Positions 9,696 through 18,872 of a stretch of DNA of 64,000 bases are shown here, piece by piece. Below the pieces are notes generated by a model. That model was not told where the DNA came from. It was given only the letters and a program-made list of their open reading frames with translations, and ran no database searches. Every line of letters begins with the position of its first letter. Position 1 is the stretch's first letter. The stretch comes from Casimicrobium huifangae (GTDB lineage Bacteria; Pseudomonadota; Gammaproteobacteria; Burkholderiales; Casimicrobiaceae). The position numbers were made by a program, and so were the translations under genes. The stretch is taken from assembly GCF_009746125.1 (NCBI RefSeq), contig NZ_CP041352.1, forward strand, positions 3,208,436-3,272,435. Direction: 5' to 3'.

Positions 9696-9719
9696 CTCGC
9701 TGCGGCAGCCCGCCGAAGG

Positions 9720-10241
9720 TCAAAACATGGTGCTGCTGAGGCGTCCGTTGGTAAACACGAGGACGGCGCCGCCGAGCATGTGCCAGTATTCCGTAACGTT
9801 GCCGCGGTTGTCGGTGATTTGCCGGGTGCGCGTCGGCGCCCACAGCGGGTCGCGGCATTCGCGGAACAGCTCGAGCGACACCCCGATGGTGGGTTGCATG
9901 TCAAGGTTCGCGCCGCATCGCCTCTGGCGTTGCTGGCGTTGCTGGTTGTCGTCTGCGGCACGGATGCGAAGCTGTTGCTCAATCTCGCTGTTGCGCTGTT
10001 TTTGTTTTTGCTCGCGTTCGGCCTGCTCCTTGGCGACTTGCGCGGCGCGTAGGGTTTCACGCTCGCCGTCATTGAGCGGTCGCTCGCCGATGATCGTTTG
10101 TTTGCCGCCGATGCAGGGAGTGTCCTGCATGACGCGCGCGCCCGTATTGTCCACGCACTGGTAAATTGGAGCTGTTTGCGCGATCGCAAACGTACCGAAA
10201 ATGAGCGTGTTAACGATGAGCGCGATGCGTATAAGTGTCAT
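9720..10241 (-). CDS. DUF4124 domain protein, secreted
   Basis: 173 residues from the ATG at 10241 (MTLIRIALIVNTLIFGTFAIAQ), which begins with a clear Sec signal; the longer frame to 10355 adds residues encoded by a REP repeat and is unlikely. After the signal comes the DUF4124 start (PIYQCVDNTGARVMQDTPC), then a Gln/Arg/Glu-rich coiled-coil-like stretch (roughly residues 65-110) and a C-terminal part with two further Cys. Probably periplasmic; function unknown. It is flanked on both sides by BIMEs. Confidence 0.72.
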   Translation of the reverse strand: MTLIRIALIVNTLIFGTFAIAQTAPIYQCVDNTGARVMQDTPCIGGKQTIIGERPLNDGERETLRAAQVAKEQAEREQKQKQRNSEIEQQLRIRAADDNQQRQQRQRRCGANLDMQPTIGVSLELFRECRDPLWAPTRTRQITDNRGNVTEYWHMLGGAVLVFTNGRLSSTMF

Positions 10242-10298
10242 CTTGGTGAAGGCTTGAATTCCGTTGAGCTGACATGACGGTGCACTAATGATGACCCC

Positions 10299-10365
10299 GT
10301 AGGCTGGGTTGCCAAACCCAGCGCATGCTTGCAATGACGAATGCTGGGTTTTCAACCCAGCCTAC
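10299..10365. repeat. Third BIME, GTAGGCTGGGTT type
   Basis: GTAGGCTGGGTT at 10299-10310 pairs with AACCCAGCCTAC at 10354-10365. Inside, each half makes its own small hairpin (CTGGGTTGCCAAACCCAG and CTGGGTTTTCAACCCAG). The GTAG foot is shared with the other REPs of the window. It lies between the DUF4124 gene start and the 3' end of the MetX-like hydrolase gene. Confidence 0.78.
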
Positions 10366-10383
10366 GTCAATCGCATGTCAAAT

Positions 10384-11610
10384 CTACTTCGCCAAAAACG
10401 CCCGAATCGCGTCCGATGCCTGCGAAATAGCCAGCACCCCATCCAGATGCCCGCCCTCGGCGTCGATCACGACCACTTCAGCCGACTTGCCCAAGCTGCG
10501 CAGTTTGGCTGCCGCCTTCTGTGACATTTCCGGCGGGAACACGAGGTCTGTCTTTGCCGGGATGAACAGGAATTTGGCTTTCGCCTTCCCTGCTTCGTCC
10601 TCGACGTTGAACAGCTGGTTCGCCTTCGCCATGTAGATCTTGTTGTTGGCGTCGGTGGTGGCGGCGCGGGCGATGCCGGCCTTCGTCAACGCATCTTCGC
10701 TGGCGAAACGATTGCCGATGGCGTCGGCTGGTGGCTTGGTGGCGTCCGCGGGTTTGTAGGCGAAGACCTTTTCAACCCAGGTCCAGTGCCGCGTCGTGAT
10801 GGTCACCGCCTTCAGCGCGAGCGCGATGCCGTCGATCGGTTCGCCCTTGCCGTAGTAGTCGCCGTTGTTCCACTTCGGGTCTGCCTTGATCGGCGCCACC
10901 CACAGGTCAAGCAGCGCGACGGCCCACGGCGAGATCGACAGCCCCGGCGAAATCACCGGAATCGCGCGGTCGACGAAGTCCGGATACAGCACCGCCCATT
11001 CCACGGCCTGCACGCTGCCGCCGGATGCGCCCGCCACGGCGTGCAGCTTCTTGACGCCGAGGGAATCGACCAGTGCCTTGTGCACACGCACCGAGTCACG
11101 CATCGCAACCACCGGGAAGCTCATGCCGTAGGGCTTGCCGGTGTCGGGGTCGATGGACGACGGGCCGGTGGTGGTGACCATCGGATCCTTGGTGTTCAGG
11201 TTCGAAAGCGTGTCGGCACTGATCACGAAAAACTTGTTGGTGTCGATCGGTTTGCCGGGGCCGATGATCGAATCCCAATAGCCTGCGGCGGCATCACCCG
11301 GCTTGTACTTGCCCGCCGCATGCGAGTTGCCCGAATAGAAGTGCGCGATGAAGACGGCGTTGTCGCCAGCCGCGTTGAGCTTGCCGTAAGTCTCGTAGCC
11401 GACCTTTACGTTCTTGATCGCCTTGCCACCGAAGGTGGTGTAGCTGGCCAGCTCGAACACTTTCTTCTCGGTCAACAAGGGCGCAGGCGCCGGTGCTGCC
11501 GCTGCAGGCGCAGCCGGTGCTGCAGCCGGCGTCTGGGCACCAGCGGACGTGGCCAACAGGATGCCAAGAGCGATGGCGCTGTACGCAGATCGCACGCTGA
11601 ACTTCTTCAT
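10384..11610 (-). CDS. Secreted alpha/beta hydrolase, homoserine acetyltransferase (MetX)-like
   Basis: 408 residues. A Sec signal covers about residues 1-25, then an Ala/Pro linker (26-44) and an alpha/beta-hydrolase fold related to MetX. The nucleophile is Ser196 in AGASGGS; the acid is probably the Asp in AKTDLVFPP and the base the His in EGGHLDG. The start at 11610 is chosen for the signal peptide and a GGGGAGT ribosome site; the longer frame to 11997 overlaps the next gene and reads as noise. Export argues against methionine synthesis; a periplasmic acyltransferase or esterase is more likely. Confidence 0.82.
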   Translation of the reverse strand: MKKFSVRSAYSAIALGILLATSAGAQTPAAAPAAPAAAAPAPAPLLTEKKVFELASYTTFGGKAIKNVKVGYETYGKLNAAGDNAVFIAHFYSGNSHAAGKYKPGDAAAGYWDSIIGPGKPIDTNKFFVISADTLSNLNTKDPMVTTTGPSSIDPDTGKPYGMSFPVVAMRDSVRVHKALVDSLGVKKLHAVAGASGGSVQAVEWAVLYPDFVDRAIPVISPGLSISPWAVALLDLWVAPIKADPKWNNGDYYGKGEPIDGIALALKAVTITTRHWTWVEKVFAYKPADATKPPADAIGNRFASEDALTKAGIARAATTDANNKIYMAKANQLFNVEDEAGKAKAKFLFIPAKTDLVFPPEMSQKAAAKLRSLGKSAEVVVIDAEGGHLDGVLAISQASDAIRAFLAK

Positions 11611-11663
11611 GAAAACTCCCCTTTTGATTGACGAAATCGTGGTCGCGATGACTGAAGGAAGTT

Positions 11664-12263
11664 TTAGCACTCCGCGTCGATGATCGTCACCCCGGGCCAG
11701 CGATCCCGATACTTTTTCTGCGCGACGCGCTCTCGATAGGTGGCAACGCTCGCCCGCGCCGGGTTGTGGCGCACCGTCATGGTGAACAGGTCGCTCAACC
11801 CGTAGGGCGCAATGATGCTGATGGTGTCGTCCTGCTCCAGCGTGACAGCCACCGCAGTTGCGTATTCCGGCCACGTCGCGACCGCGTCTGCCAGCGACGC
11901 CAGCGGCGCGACGGGATGCCCGAAGTGTTGCTCGAACCACAGGTGCACACCGGCCTGATTGGTCACCTCCCACGGCCAGCCGGGCATGAGGGCGCACAAG
12001 CGGTGCTGCAGCGCCTGATCGCGGGCACTGCTGACGTCATCGGCAGCAAAAAACGCCACGTCAATATCGCCCAGCGCCGAGCGCTGAGCATTCCCCGAGA
12101 GAGCGTCCCACACGAGATTGCGCAGGGCGCCAGCGCCGATGCACCATTGATCCAGACCCAGGCTGCGCACCGCGCGCAGCGCCGGCAGAAACCAGTCACT
12201 CGCTTCGACCAGCTGTATCAACCGTGCGCGGCGGTCCGCTTCGATGTCGTCAGCGCTGCGCAA
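11664..12263 (-). CDS. Nucleotidyltransferase family protein
   Basis: About 200 residues with the pattern GAGALRNLVWDAL...GDIDVAFFAADD, typical of the small COG3575-type nucleotidyltransferases; the DID pair is the likely metal site. A later piece (YGLSDLFTMTVRHNP) is also conserved in that family. Substrate unknown. The start is uncertain: the ATG at 12368 would lie deep inside the upstream GNAT gene, so I prefer the TTG at 12263, which overlaps the GNAT stop by about 14 bp and suggests coupling. Confidence 0.75.
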   Translation of the reverse strand: MRSADDIEADRRARLIQLVEASDWFLPALRAVRSLGLDQWCIGAGALRNLVWDALSGNAQRSALGDIDVAFFAADDVSSARDQALQHRLCALMPGWPWEVTNQAGVHLWFEQHFGHPVAPLASLADAVATWPEYATAVAVTLEQDDTISIIAPYGLSDLFTMTVRHNPARASVATYRERVAQKKYRDRWPGVTIIDAEC

Positions 12264-12723
12264 TGCCTGCCCCGACCAGCCATTTCTCCATGTACACGCT
12301 GAGCGGATCAACCGGGTAGTCACCGTAGCGCTCGCATTGCGCATAGCCAGTACCGGCGTAGAAAGCAATCGCCCGCTGCTGATGGATGCCCGTCTCCAGC
12401 CGCAGCAGGGGGCAGTTGCGCTGCATCGCTTCGTGCTCCAGGCGCTGCAACAGCTGCTGTGCCACGCCGACGCCCCGCTGTGCCGGATCGACGTACATGC
12501 GCTTCAGTTCGCCATAGTCCGCCAACATGACCACGGCACCGCAGCCCACCGCGACACCGCCTGCGTCACGGGCCACAGCAAACAGCACGTTGGGCTGGCG
12601 CAGCGCGTCGATGCTCAGGTGATAGTTGCTCTCCGGCGGGTAGAGCGCGCCCTGATAGGCGTCCAGCGCGGCGATCAGGGTGATCACCTCTGGTTGATCG
12701 GGTGGTTCGAGTGTGACTTGCAT
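12250..12723 (-). CDS. GNAT family N-acetyltransferase
   Basis: 157 residues with the acetyl-CoA loop in motif A (KRMYVDPAQRGVGVAQQLLQRLE) and the following ETGIHQQRAIAFYAGTGYAQC. The acceptor substrate cannot be told; bacterial members act on amines of small molecules or proteins. It overlaps the nucleotidyltransferase gene downstream, probably as a two-gene transcript. Confidence 0.88.
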   Translation of the reverse strand: MQVTLEPPDQPEVITLIAALDAYQGALYPPESNYHLSIDALRQPNVLFAVARDAGGVAVGCGAVVMLADYGELKRMYVDPAQRGVGVAQQLLQRLEHEAMQRNCPLLRLETGIHQQRAIAFYAGTGYAQCERYGDYPVDPLSVYMEKWLVGAGIAQR

Positions 12724-12873
12724 GCCATGATTATCCGGCGCATGCGCTGAATCAAGTTTGTTGAACCGCCATTCACCGCAATGACTTCAGGCGGGCTTAG
12801 ACTGCACAAGGTGACTGCAACGCTGCCGTTACCTACCGTTCCTCAAATACCGCTGACGGCCTGACGATTCGAC

Positions 12874-13746
12874 ATGACCACGACACTTCGCCCCCTCGCC
12901 GCCCTCACCTTGTGCACCCTACTGGGCACGCCACCTGCCACGGCGCAGCCCGCGCCCGCGACCAAACCCGCGCCCGTCGGCGAAGTCCGTGGCGACGCCT
13001 GGGCACACACGGCTGAATCGCTCGCAGCTGCCGTGCAGCAGGCCGATGTGGTGCTGCCGGAGTCGCTGACCGGGGCGACGGTGTGGGCCGGCAAGTGGAA
13101 GGACATCCCGCCACTGCGGGGCGGCAAGGCACCGGTGGTGCTGTTTCTGCACGGTTCGTCGGGGCTTGGGCTGAAGGCGATTGGCGAGTGGCAGCGCTGG
13201 CTGGCCACCCTGGGCATCGCCAGCGTGGCGCCCGACTCGTTTGCCCTGCCCGGCCGCGTGACTTACACCTCGCCAATCAGCAAGGAGCAATACGAGCGCA
13301 TCCATGCCTTGCGGCTGGCCGAGGTTGCGCCTGCGCTGAAGGCGATCACGGCGCAGCCGTGGGCTAACATGTCAAAGCTGGTGCTGGCGGGCGCCAGCGA
13401 AGGCGGGGTGCCGGTGGCGCGCTATGCCGGCAATGAGTTCGCGGCGCGGATGATCTTCGCGTGGAGCTGCGAGCCGAACTATTTCGTTGCCGAGCCGAAG
13501 AACGCGCTGCCGCAGGATCGCCCGGTGCTCAACCTGATCAGCGCGTCCGATCCGTTCTTTTCGAGCGCCAACACGTGGTTGGGCCACGCCATCGCCAAGG
13601 GGCACTGCGGTGACGCGCTGAAAGACAACAAATATTCGACGGTGACCCTGATCCCCGGTGCGCCGCACACGCTGCTCAACGTACCGCAGGCGCGGGCGGT
13701 CACCGCCGGGTTTCTGCGCGATGCGCTGAAACCCGAGGCTCGCTAA
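12874..13746 (+). CDS. Secreted alpha/beta hydrolase (dienelactone-hydrolase-like)
   Basis: 290 residues with a Sec signal (cleavage near ATAQP, about residue 25). The fold shows PVVLFLHGSSGLG (oxyanion region), the nucleophile Ser in LAGASEGGVP, and a late PGAPHTLLN that supplies His. The acid is probably in LISASDPFF. No close named relative is recognised; a periplasmic esterase or peptidase-like role is a guess. It is a single plus-strand gene between minus-strand genes. Confidence 0.78.
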   Translation: MTTTLRPLAALTLCTLLGTPPATAQPAPATKPAPVGEVRGDAWAHTAESLAAAVQQADVVLPESLTGATVWAGKWKDIPPLRGGKAPVVLFLHGSSGLGLKAIGEWQRWLATLGIASVAPDSFALPGRVTYTSPISKEQYERIHALRLAEVAPALKAITAQPWANMSKLVLAGASEGGVPVARYAGNEFAARMIFAWSCEPNYFVAEPKNALPQDRPVLNLISASDPFFSSANTWLGHAIAKGHCGDALKDNKYSTVTLIPGAPHTLLNVPQARAVTAGFLRDALKPEAR

Positions 13747-13755
13747 CGATCCCGA

Positions 13756-14841
13756 TCAGTCGAACACCGGCGATTCGACGCCCAGTACCTCGTGCAGCTT
13801 GGTGCTGGTGGTGGTGTACTGCAGTGAGACTTTCTTCTCGGGGAAGATGTACTTTGCAGCGCCGAAAGCAGCCAGCGCAGCCTCATGGAAGCCGGAGAGG
13901 ATGAGCTTCTTCTTGCCGGGATAGGTGTTGATGTCGCCGACGGCGAAGATGCCGGGAATGCTGGTTTCGAACTTTTCGGTATCGACCTTCACCTGACGGC
14001 GCTCGATGTCGAGGCCCCATTCGGCGATCGGCCCGAGGCGGGGTGACAGGCCGAAGAACGCCAGCAGGTTATCGAGCGGCAGGCGGCGGGTGACGCCGTC
14101 GAGACTGGTCACCTTCACTTCTTTCAGCACGCCATCTTCGGCCTCGAAGCCGGTGACCTGACCGGTGATGTGCATCATCTCGTGGGCATCAGCGAGCGCC
14201 TTCATTTTGGCCACGCTGGCCGGCGCTGCACGGAATTCGTCGCGACGGTGAATCAGCGTGACGCTCTCGGCGATCGGCTGCAGGTTCAGCGCCCAGTCGA
14301 GCGCGGAATCGCCGCCGCCGAGGATCACCACGTTTTTGCCGGCATACTGCTGCGGATCGCGCACGCGATACGCCAGCTGGCCGTTGTTTTCGAACTGCGT
14401 CAGGCCCTCGACCTTCGGCTTGCGCGGCTGAAAGGCACCAACGCCAGCGGCGATGAATACCGTCTTGGTGATGAACTTGGTGCCGGCGGAAGTTTCGAGG
14501 TCAAAGCGACCGTCTTCACGCTTGGCCACCTTGCTGACTTCCTGGCCCAGGTGGAAGGTGGGCTTGAATGGCTCGGCCTGCTTCATCAGGCTGTCGGTCA
14601 GCTCTTTGCCGGTGCAGACCGGCACCGCCGGAATGTCGTAAATCGGCTTGTCGGGATAGAGCTCGATGGGCTGGCCGCCGACCTGGGTCAGCGAGTCAAT
14701 CACATGGGCCTTGATCTCCAGCAGGCCAAGTTCGAACACCTGGAACAGGGCAACCGGGCCGGCGCCAACAATGACGGCATCGGCTTCGATCGGGCCGCCA
14801 GCGGCAGCGACAGCCTGGGGAATAGCGGGATTGACAGTCAT
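13756..14841 (-). CDS. Ferredoxin-NADP reductase, thioredoxin-reductase-like
   Basis: 361 residues with two Rossmann motifs: FAD ([19 protein letters not shown], residues ~20-38) and NADPH ([16 protein letters not shown]). The C-terminal FAD site includes [19 protein letters not shown]. It lacks the CxxC redox pair of thioredoxin reductase, which marks the YumC-type FNR that passes electrons between NADPH and ferredoxin or flavodoxin. The start at 14841 fits the family; an ATG at 14907 would add 22 poor residues. Confidence 0.88.
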   Translation of the reverse strand: MTVNPAIPQAVAAAGGPIEADAVIVGAGPVALFQVFELGLLEIKAHVIDSLTQVGGQPIELYPDKPIYDIPAVPVCTGKELTDSLMKQAEPFKPTFHLGQEVSKVAKREDGRFDLETSAGTKFITKTVFIAAGVGAFQPRKPKVEGLTQFENNGQLAYRVRDPQQYAGKNVVILGGGDSALDWALNLQPIAESVTLIHRRDEFRAAPASVAKMKALADAHEMMHITGQVTGFEAEDGVLKEVKVTSLDGVTRRLPLDNLLAFFGLSPRLGPIAEWGLDIERRQVKVDTEKFETSIPGIFAVGDINTYPGKKKLILSGFHEAALAAFGAAKYIFPEKKVSLQYTTTSTKLHEVLGVESPVFD

Positions 14842-14963
14842 GTCCACGGGGCGAGAACTTGCAAGGGATTGAATTCTCTCAATTTTATGTTGCAGTGCAC
14901 GAGCCAACCGGGTGCTGTTGGCCTTTTCTTATTCCAAATCAAACTATCGGACGCGCCCTATCG

Positions 14964-15719
14964 TCAGTCCGCGTCCAGCAGTTTGTCGATGGCGCTGGCG
15001 TCCACATTGGGCCCGCGCAGCTTTGAGCAGTCCACTCCCTGCTTTTCGAGCGCGGCGCAGATGTTGTTCAGGCGGGCATCCAGCTCGGCGCTGTGGTCGA
15101 GCAATTTGTGGATCGCCTGCACCAGCGGATCGTCAAGATCCGCCGAGATGCCGTACGCCGAGAAGCCAATCTTCTGCGCGGTTGCTTCGCGCTTTTCCTT
15201 GGTCTCGGCGGTGATGATGCGCGCCGGAATGCCCACCGCCGTGGCGCCGGCAGGCACCGGCTTCAGCACCACCGAATTGGAGCCAACGCGCGCGTTTTCC
15301 CCGACCGTGAAGCCGCCCAGCACCTTGGCGCCGGCACTGACGATGACGCCGCGCTCCAGCGTCGGGTGCCGCTTGGCGCCACGCTCCAGCGAGGTGCCGC
15401 CGAGGGTAACGCCCTGATAGATGGTGCAGTCGTCGTGCACTTCCGCCGTCTCGCCGATCACGATGCCCATGCCGTGGTCGATGAACACCCGGCGGCCGAT
15501 GAAGGCACCCGGATGAATCTCGATACCGGTCAAAAAGCGCGACAGATGCGACACCCAGCGTCCGCTACGACGGAAGCCACCTCGCCATAGCGCATTGGCG
15601 ATACGGTGCAGCCGCACGGCGTGAAAACCGGGATAGGACAGCCAGATGTCGAGCGCGGAGCGCGCGGCAGGGTCTTTGCTGCGAATGGCGGCGATGTCTT
15701 CGCGGATGCGGTCGAACAT
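14964..15719 (-). CDS. cysE: Serine O-acetyltransferase
   Basis: 251 residues. CysE makes O-acetylserine from serine and acetyl-CoA for cysteine synthesis. The N-terminal helical part begins MFDRIREDIAAIRSKDPAARS. The left-handed beta helix carries EIHPGAFIGRRVFIDHGMGIVIGETAEVHDDCTIYQGVTLGG with the catalytic His/Asp region and PTLERGVIVSAGAKVLGG. The tail (residues ~190-251) is longer than in short SAT forms. The start at 15719 is chosen by family length. It stands alone, not in a cys operon. Confidence 0.92.
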   Translation of the reverse strand: MFDRIREDIAAIRSKDPAARSALDIWLSYPGFHAVRLHRIANALWRGGFRRSGRWVSHLSRFLTGIEIHPGAFIGRRVFIDHGMGIVIGETAEVHDDCTIYQGVTLGGTSLERGAKRHPTLERGVIVSAGAKVLGGFTVGENARVGSNSVVLKPVPAGATAVGIPARIITAETKEKREATAQKIGFSAYGISADLDDPLVQAIHKLLDHSAELDARLNNICAALEKQGVDCSKLRGPNVDASAIDKLLDAD

Positions 15720-15888
15720 GAGTGATGTGTGGGCAGAACGCCGGGCCGGATGCCGGAGCGCCCGGCGAGTGTAGAGGTTTCGTCGATGTCCCTGAGTCCG
15801 CTGCGGACAAAGGGACAAGGGTATTCGCTCGCGAAGTAGCGGCGAAAAAGTCGTGCCTGGCGCGCTTCGTCGGGTGAAGCCGGGCGAT

Positions 15889-16007
15889 CACCTTTTTAGC
15901 GAGAGTCCCATTTAATCTGGGCTCAGTGCGGATTTGAGCGTCAAGTCGACTTTAACCATTTTGCGGCCTGAGCCCACATCGAATGGTGCTTACGCCGAAA
16001 AGCTGAA
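15889..16007. repeat. ERIC-like palindromic element, copy B
   Basis: A 119-bp imperfect palindrome between cysE and the M20 hydrolase. The arms GGGCTCAG (15919-15926) and CTGAGCCC (15968-15975) flank a centre with AAGTCGACTT. The right end CGAAAAGCTGAA (15996-16007) stops 8 bp from the M20 gene's stop codon. Aligned with the other five copies it shares the outer CTTTT, the ATGGGCT-type inner arm and the centre. Confidence 0.72.
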
Positions 16008-16014
16008 TTGCCAG

Positions 16015-17190
16015 CTAGGCTGCGAGATACCGCTGCGTCAACGCCACCCACATCGCCGAGCCGACGCCAATGTTGTCGTCGTTGAAGTTGTAGCCAGGGT
16101 TGTGCACCATGCAGGCGCCGGCACTGTCGCCATCGCCGTTGCCGATGAAGAAATAGCAGCCGGGCAGCTTCTCCAGCATGAAGGCGAAATCTTCGCTGCC
16201 AGTCACCGCCGCCGCGTTCCACTCGACACGGCTGTCGCCCACCAGATCGCGCGCCACACCACAGGCAAATTCCGCTTCCGCCGCCGTGTTGACCAGCACC
16301 GGATAGCCGCGCTGGTAATTGATCTCGGCGCGCACGCCAAAGCTCTCTGCCTGCGCGGTGGCGATGGCACGGATGCGCGCCTCCAGCAGGTTACGCACGG
16401 CGGGGTCCAGTGCACGAACGCTCAGCTCCAGCGTCGCGGTCTGGGGGATGACGTTGTTGGCAACCCCGGCATGCAGCGCGCCCACCGTGACCACGGCGGT
16501 CTGCTGCGGGTCAACGTTGCGCGAAACAATGGTCTGCAGCGCCATCACCAGGCTGGCGGCGGCGACCAGCGGGTCCTGCGCCCGATGCGGCATGGCGCCG
16601 TGGCCACCATAGCCATGCAGGGTGATGGTTACGTTGTCGGCCGACGCCATCGTGGGACCGGGGCGCACCGCAAAGTGGCCCTGCGGCAAGCCCGGCATGT
16701 TGTGCATGGCGAAGATGGCGTCACAGGGAAACTGCTCGAACAGGCCCTCATCCATCATTCGTTTGGCGCCGCCCTTGCCCTCCTCGGCCGGCTGGAAGAT
16801 CAGGTTGAGGGTGCCAGAGAACCGCCCACTGGCCGCCAGATACTTCGCCGCCGCCAGCAGCATCGCGGTATGTCCGTCATGCCCGCACGCGTGCATCACG
16901 CCACGGCGCTTGCTCGCATAGCCGAAGTTGTTCGCTTCGATGATGGGCAGCGCGTCCATGTCGGCGCGAAGCCCGAGCCGCTTGCCGCCGTCACCGCGCA
17001 CCAGCTGCCCGACCACGCCAGTACCGCCGAGACCGCGATGCACGGTGTAGCCAAAACTGGTCAGTCGCTCGGCGACCAGGTCCGCCGTACGGAACTCCTC
17101 GAAAGCGAGCTCCGGTTCGCTGTGGATGTCGCGGCGAACGCTGATGAATTCGTCAGCTTGTGCGTACAGAGCATCAATCAATGCAGACAC
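16015..17190 (-). CDS. M20 family amidohydrolase (hippurate hydrolase-like)
   Basis: 391 residues, standard for M20D peptidases. Metal ligands lie in MHACGHDGHTAMLL, FQPAEEGKGGAKRMMDEG, and the late His/Glu around TGSEDFAFML. The dimerisation domain is in the middle (about 190-300). Such enzymes hydrolyse N-acyl amino acids such as hippurate or indole-acetyl-amino acids; the substrate is not fixed by sequence. It lies 46 bp downstream of the uncharacterised 17236-17940 gene, so one transcript is possible. Confidence 0.9.
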   Translation of the reverse strand: MSALIDALYAQADEFISVRRDIHSEPELAFEEFRTADLVAERLTSFGYTVHRGLGGTGVVGQLVRGDGGKRLGLRADMDALPIIEANNFGYASKRRGVMHACGHDGHTAMLLAAAKYLAASGRFSGTLNLIFQPAEEGKGGAKRMMDEGLFEQFPCDAIFAMHNMPGLPQGHFAVRPGPTMASADNVTITLHGYGGHGAMPHRAQDPLVAAASLVMALQTIVSRNVDPQQTAVVTVGALHAGVANNVIPQTATLELSVRALDPAVRNLLEARIRAIATAQAESFGVRAEINYQRGYPVLVNTAAEAEFACGVARDLVGDSRVEWNAAAVTGSEDFAFMLEKLPGCYFFIGNGDGDSAGACMVHNPGYNFNDDNIGVGSAMWVALTQRYLAA

Positions 17191-17235
17191 GGAAACTCTC
17201 CCTCATGTAGTGAATCAACAGCGGACGCCGCATGT

Positions 17236-17940
17236 TCAGGCGATCTTGACCTCGCCCAAGGCCATCATCTGTAACCCCTCGCGCATCGCCCAGATTGCAA
17301 AGAGCCGTTCGGCGAAGTAGCCAACGGCCTTTCGCTGATCGATGCCGGCAAGCACTGGTGACTCCCGCTTGTACGGATGATCGATTGCCAGCGCGTGTTT
17401 GACGATTGGCCAAGACCATAGCATGTACGCTTCAAATCGATCCCTTCGCATAGCCCAGTAATTGGCCAGCGGCACCGCTGCCCCCGCGAAATAGGCCGGC
17501 GGCACCTTGATGTCAAAAGCGGCCAGCACGTCCACCGTAAAGCGGTGCAGCAGTGGCGACGCGATTTCCGCCTGCGCTGCCGCGCCGGTCAGCCAGTGCA
17601 GGCGCTGTCGGCGCAGATCCCACACGCCCCACGACAGCAATTGCGCTTGCTGCAACAGGTCGGCAACCTGCGCACTGTCGCGAAACTGGAAGGTGCTTTT
17701 GGTGAGCTGCCGGTACGAGGTAAAGCCGATCCAGGGATCGTGGTCGCTGTCGGGGTTGCGCCAGTGATACAGCATGGCCGCGTACTCGACCAGCGCCAGG
17801 CGGACAGCGGGGTGCTCAAGCTCGGGGCAAACTCGGGTCAGATCGGGATTGACGTCTGGCTCCAGGCCAAAGCCGCGATAGGGTGGTGCCGGGAACAGCT
17901 GCTGGGCCTGATCTTCCCGGAAGAAGCACTGGTGAATCAT
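17236..17940 (-). CDS. Uncharacterised protein, faint resemblance to DUF4422-type glycan proteins
   Basis: 234 residues with no signal or membrane segment. The pieces DPWIGFTSYRQL and AVGYFAERLFAIWAMREGL recall short motifs of DUF4422-like, putative glycosyltransferase proteins (a HYRR-type motif and a FxxERLFxxW motif), but I cannot assign it with confidence. It is aromatic-rich (YWAMRRDRFEAYMLWSWPIV). It lies between an IclR gene and an M20 hydrolase, both on the same strand. Confidence 0.6.
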   Translation of the reverse strand: MIHQCFFREDQAQQLFPAPPYRGFGLEPDVNPDLTRVCPELEHPAVRLALVEYAAMLYHWRNPDSDHDPWIGFTSYRQLTKSTFQFRDSAQVADLLQQAQLLSWGVWDLRRQRLHWLTGAAAQAEIASPLLHRFTVDVLAAFDIKVPPAYFAGAAVPLANYWAMRRDRFEAYMLWSWPIVKHALAIDHPYKRESPVLAGIDQRKAVGYFAERLFAIWAMREGLQMMALGEVKIA

Positions 17941-17969
17941 TGCGTCGGGCGCGAACCATTGCCGCGCCG

Positions 17970-18755
17970 CTAATCGTTGTTATTGCGGACCGCTCCGAGT
18001 CTAGCCGACACGCGTTGCGCGGACGCTCGCAACTCCTGCGCAATCGTGCTGTTCCAGGCCGAGTCAAATTCGGCGGCTGCACCGAGCGTCGTCAGCGCCA
18101 GCGCGATCTCGCCAGTGTGGTCGAACACCGGCGCCGAAAAGGCGTTCACGCCCGGCACCGGATGCCCCTGCGCGCGGGCCAGTCCGCGCTTGCGTACATC
18201 GGCAAGCGCCGGCTCAAGCGCCTGCAGCGCCGCCCGCACCGTGGCGCGCTGCTGCGCGTCGGGCGACGTCGCGAGCAGTGCAGCCTCGATCTGAGCGGGC
18301 GCAATGAAGGCAGCAAATACCAGTCCGGTCGCCGTCTGCTGAATCTGCATCACGGTGCCGGTACGCATGTTCACGTGAATCGGGCGTACCGACTGCTCGA
18401 AGCGCACGATCGTCGGACCATAGTTCCCCCAAACGGCGATGGCAGTGGACTGACCGATGCGGGCCGCCAGCGCTGACATCTCCGCGCCAGCTATCTTGAC
18501 CGCGTCGAGACGATTGAGGCTGACCAGCCCGAGCTCCAGTGCCAGCGGTCCAAGGTCGTAGCGGCCGGTCACGGCGTCCTGCTCCATCAACCCAAGCTTG
18601 CAGAAGCTGACCAGATAGGCGTGCGCTTTCGCCGGCGGCATGTCGGCGGCTTCGGCCAGATCTTTGAGCATCATGGCGCCGTCACTGCGGGTAAGCGCCT
18701 GCAGTAGCCGCCCGCCAACATCAATCGACTGGATTCCGCGCTGTTCTTTTGCCAT
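17970..18755 (-). CDS. IclR family transcriptional regulator
   Basis: 261 residues: winged helix at about 1-75 (IDVGGRLLQALTRSDGAMMLKDLAEAADMPPAKAHAYLVSF) and an IclR effector domain after it (QSTAIAVWGNYGPTIVRFEQ, later VPGVNAFSAPVFDHTGEIALALTTLG). IclR proteins bind small aromatic or organic acids. It diverges from the MBL/monooxygenase operon across an AT-rich gap (18756-18839), which makes that cluster its likely target. Confidence 0.92.
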   Translation of the reverse strand: MAKEQRGIQSIDVGGRLLQALTRSDGAMMLKDLAEAADMPPAKAHAYLVSFCKLGLMEQDAVTGRYDLGPLALELGLVSLNRLDAVKIAGAEMSALAARIGQSTAIAVWGNYGPTIVRFEQSVRPIHVNMRTGTVMQIQQTATGLVFAAFIAPAQIEAALLATSPDAQQRATVRAALQALEPALADVRKRGLARAQGHPVPGVNAFSAPVFDHTGEIALALTTLGAAAEFDSAWNSTIAQELRASAQRVSARLGAVRNNND

Positions 18756-18872
18756 GAATGGATTGCCGGCGTGAATGACAAGCAGGCAGATTATTTGTTA
18801 ATAACGAATTGATTTACTTTTAGCGAATTCTGATCTAGCATGCAACCTGTTCTGTCGCTACCGGCTTCACCC
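18756..18872. promoter_or_regulatory. AT-rich divergent promoter region of the catabolic cluster
   Basis: The stretch between the IclR gene and the MBL gene is clearly more AT-rich than its surroundings (for example TTATTTGTTAATAACGAATT at 18791-18810) and repeats CGAATT twice, about 25 bp apart. It probably holds both promoters and the IclR operator. No exact operator can be defined from one sequence. Confidence 0.4.

Noticed and set aside
13990-15417. Long plus-strand frame across the FNR and cysE genes (14170-15417)
   Set aside because: It is antisense to two well-defined genes and shows no domain.
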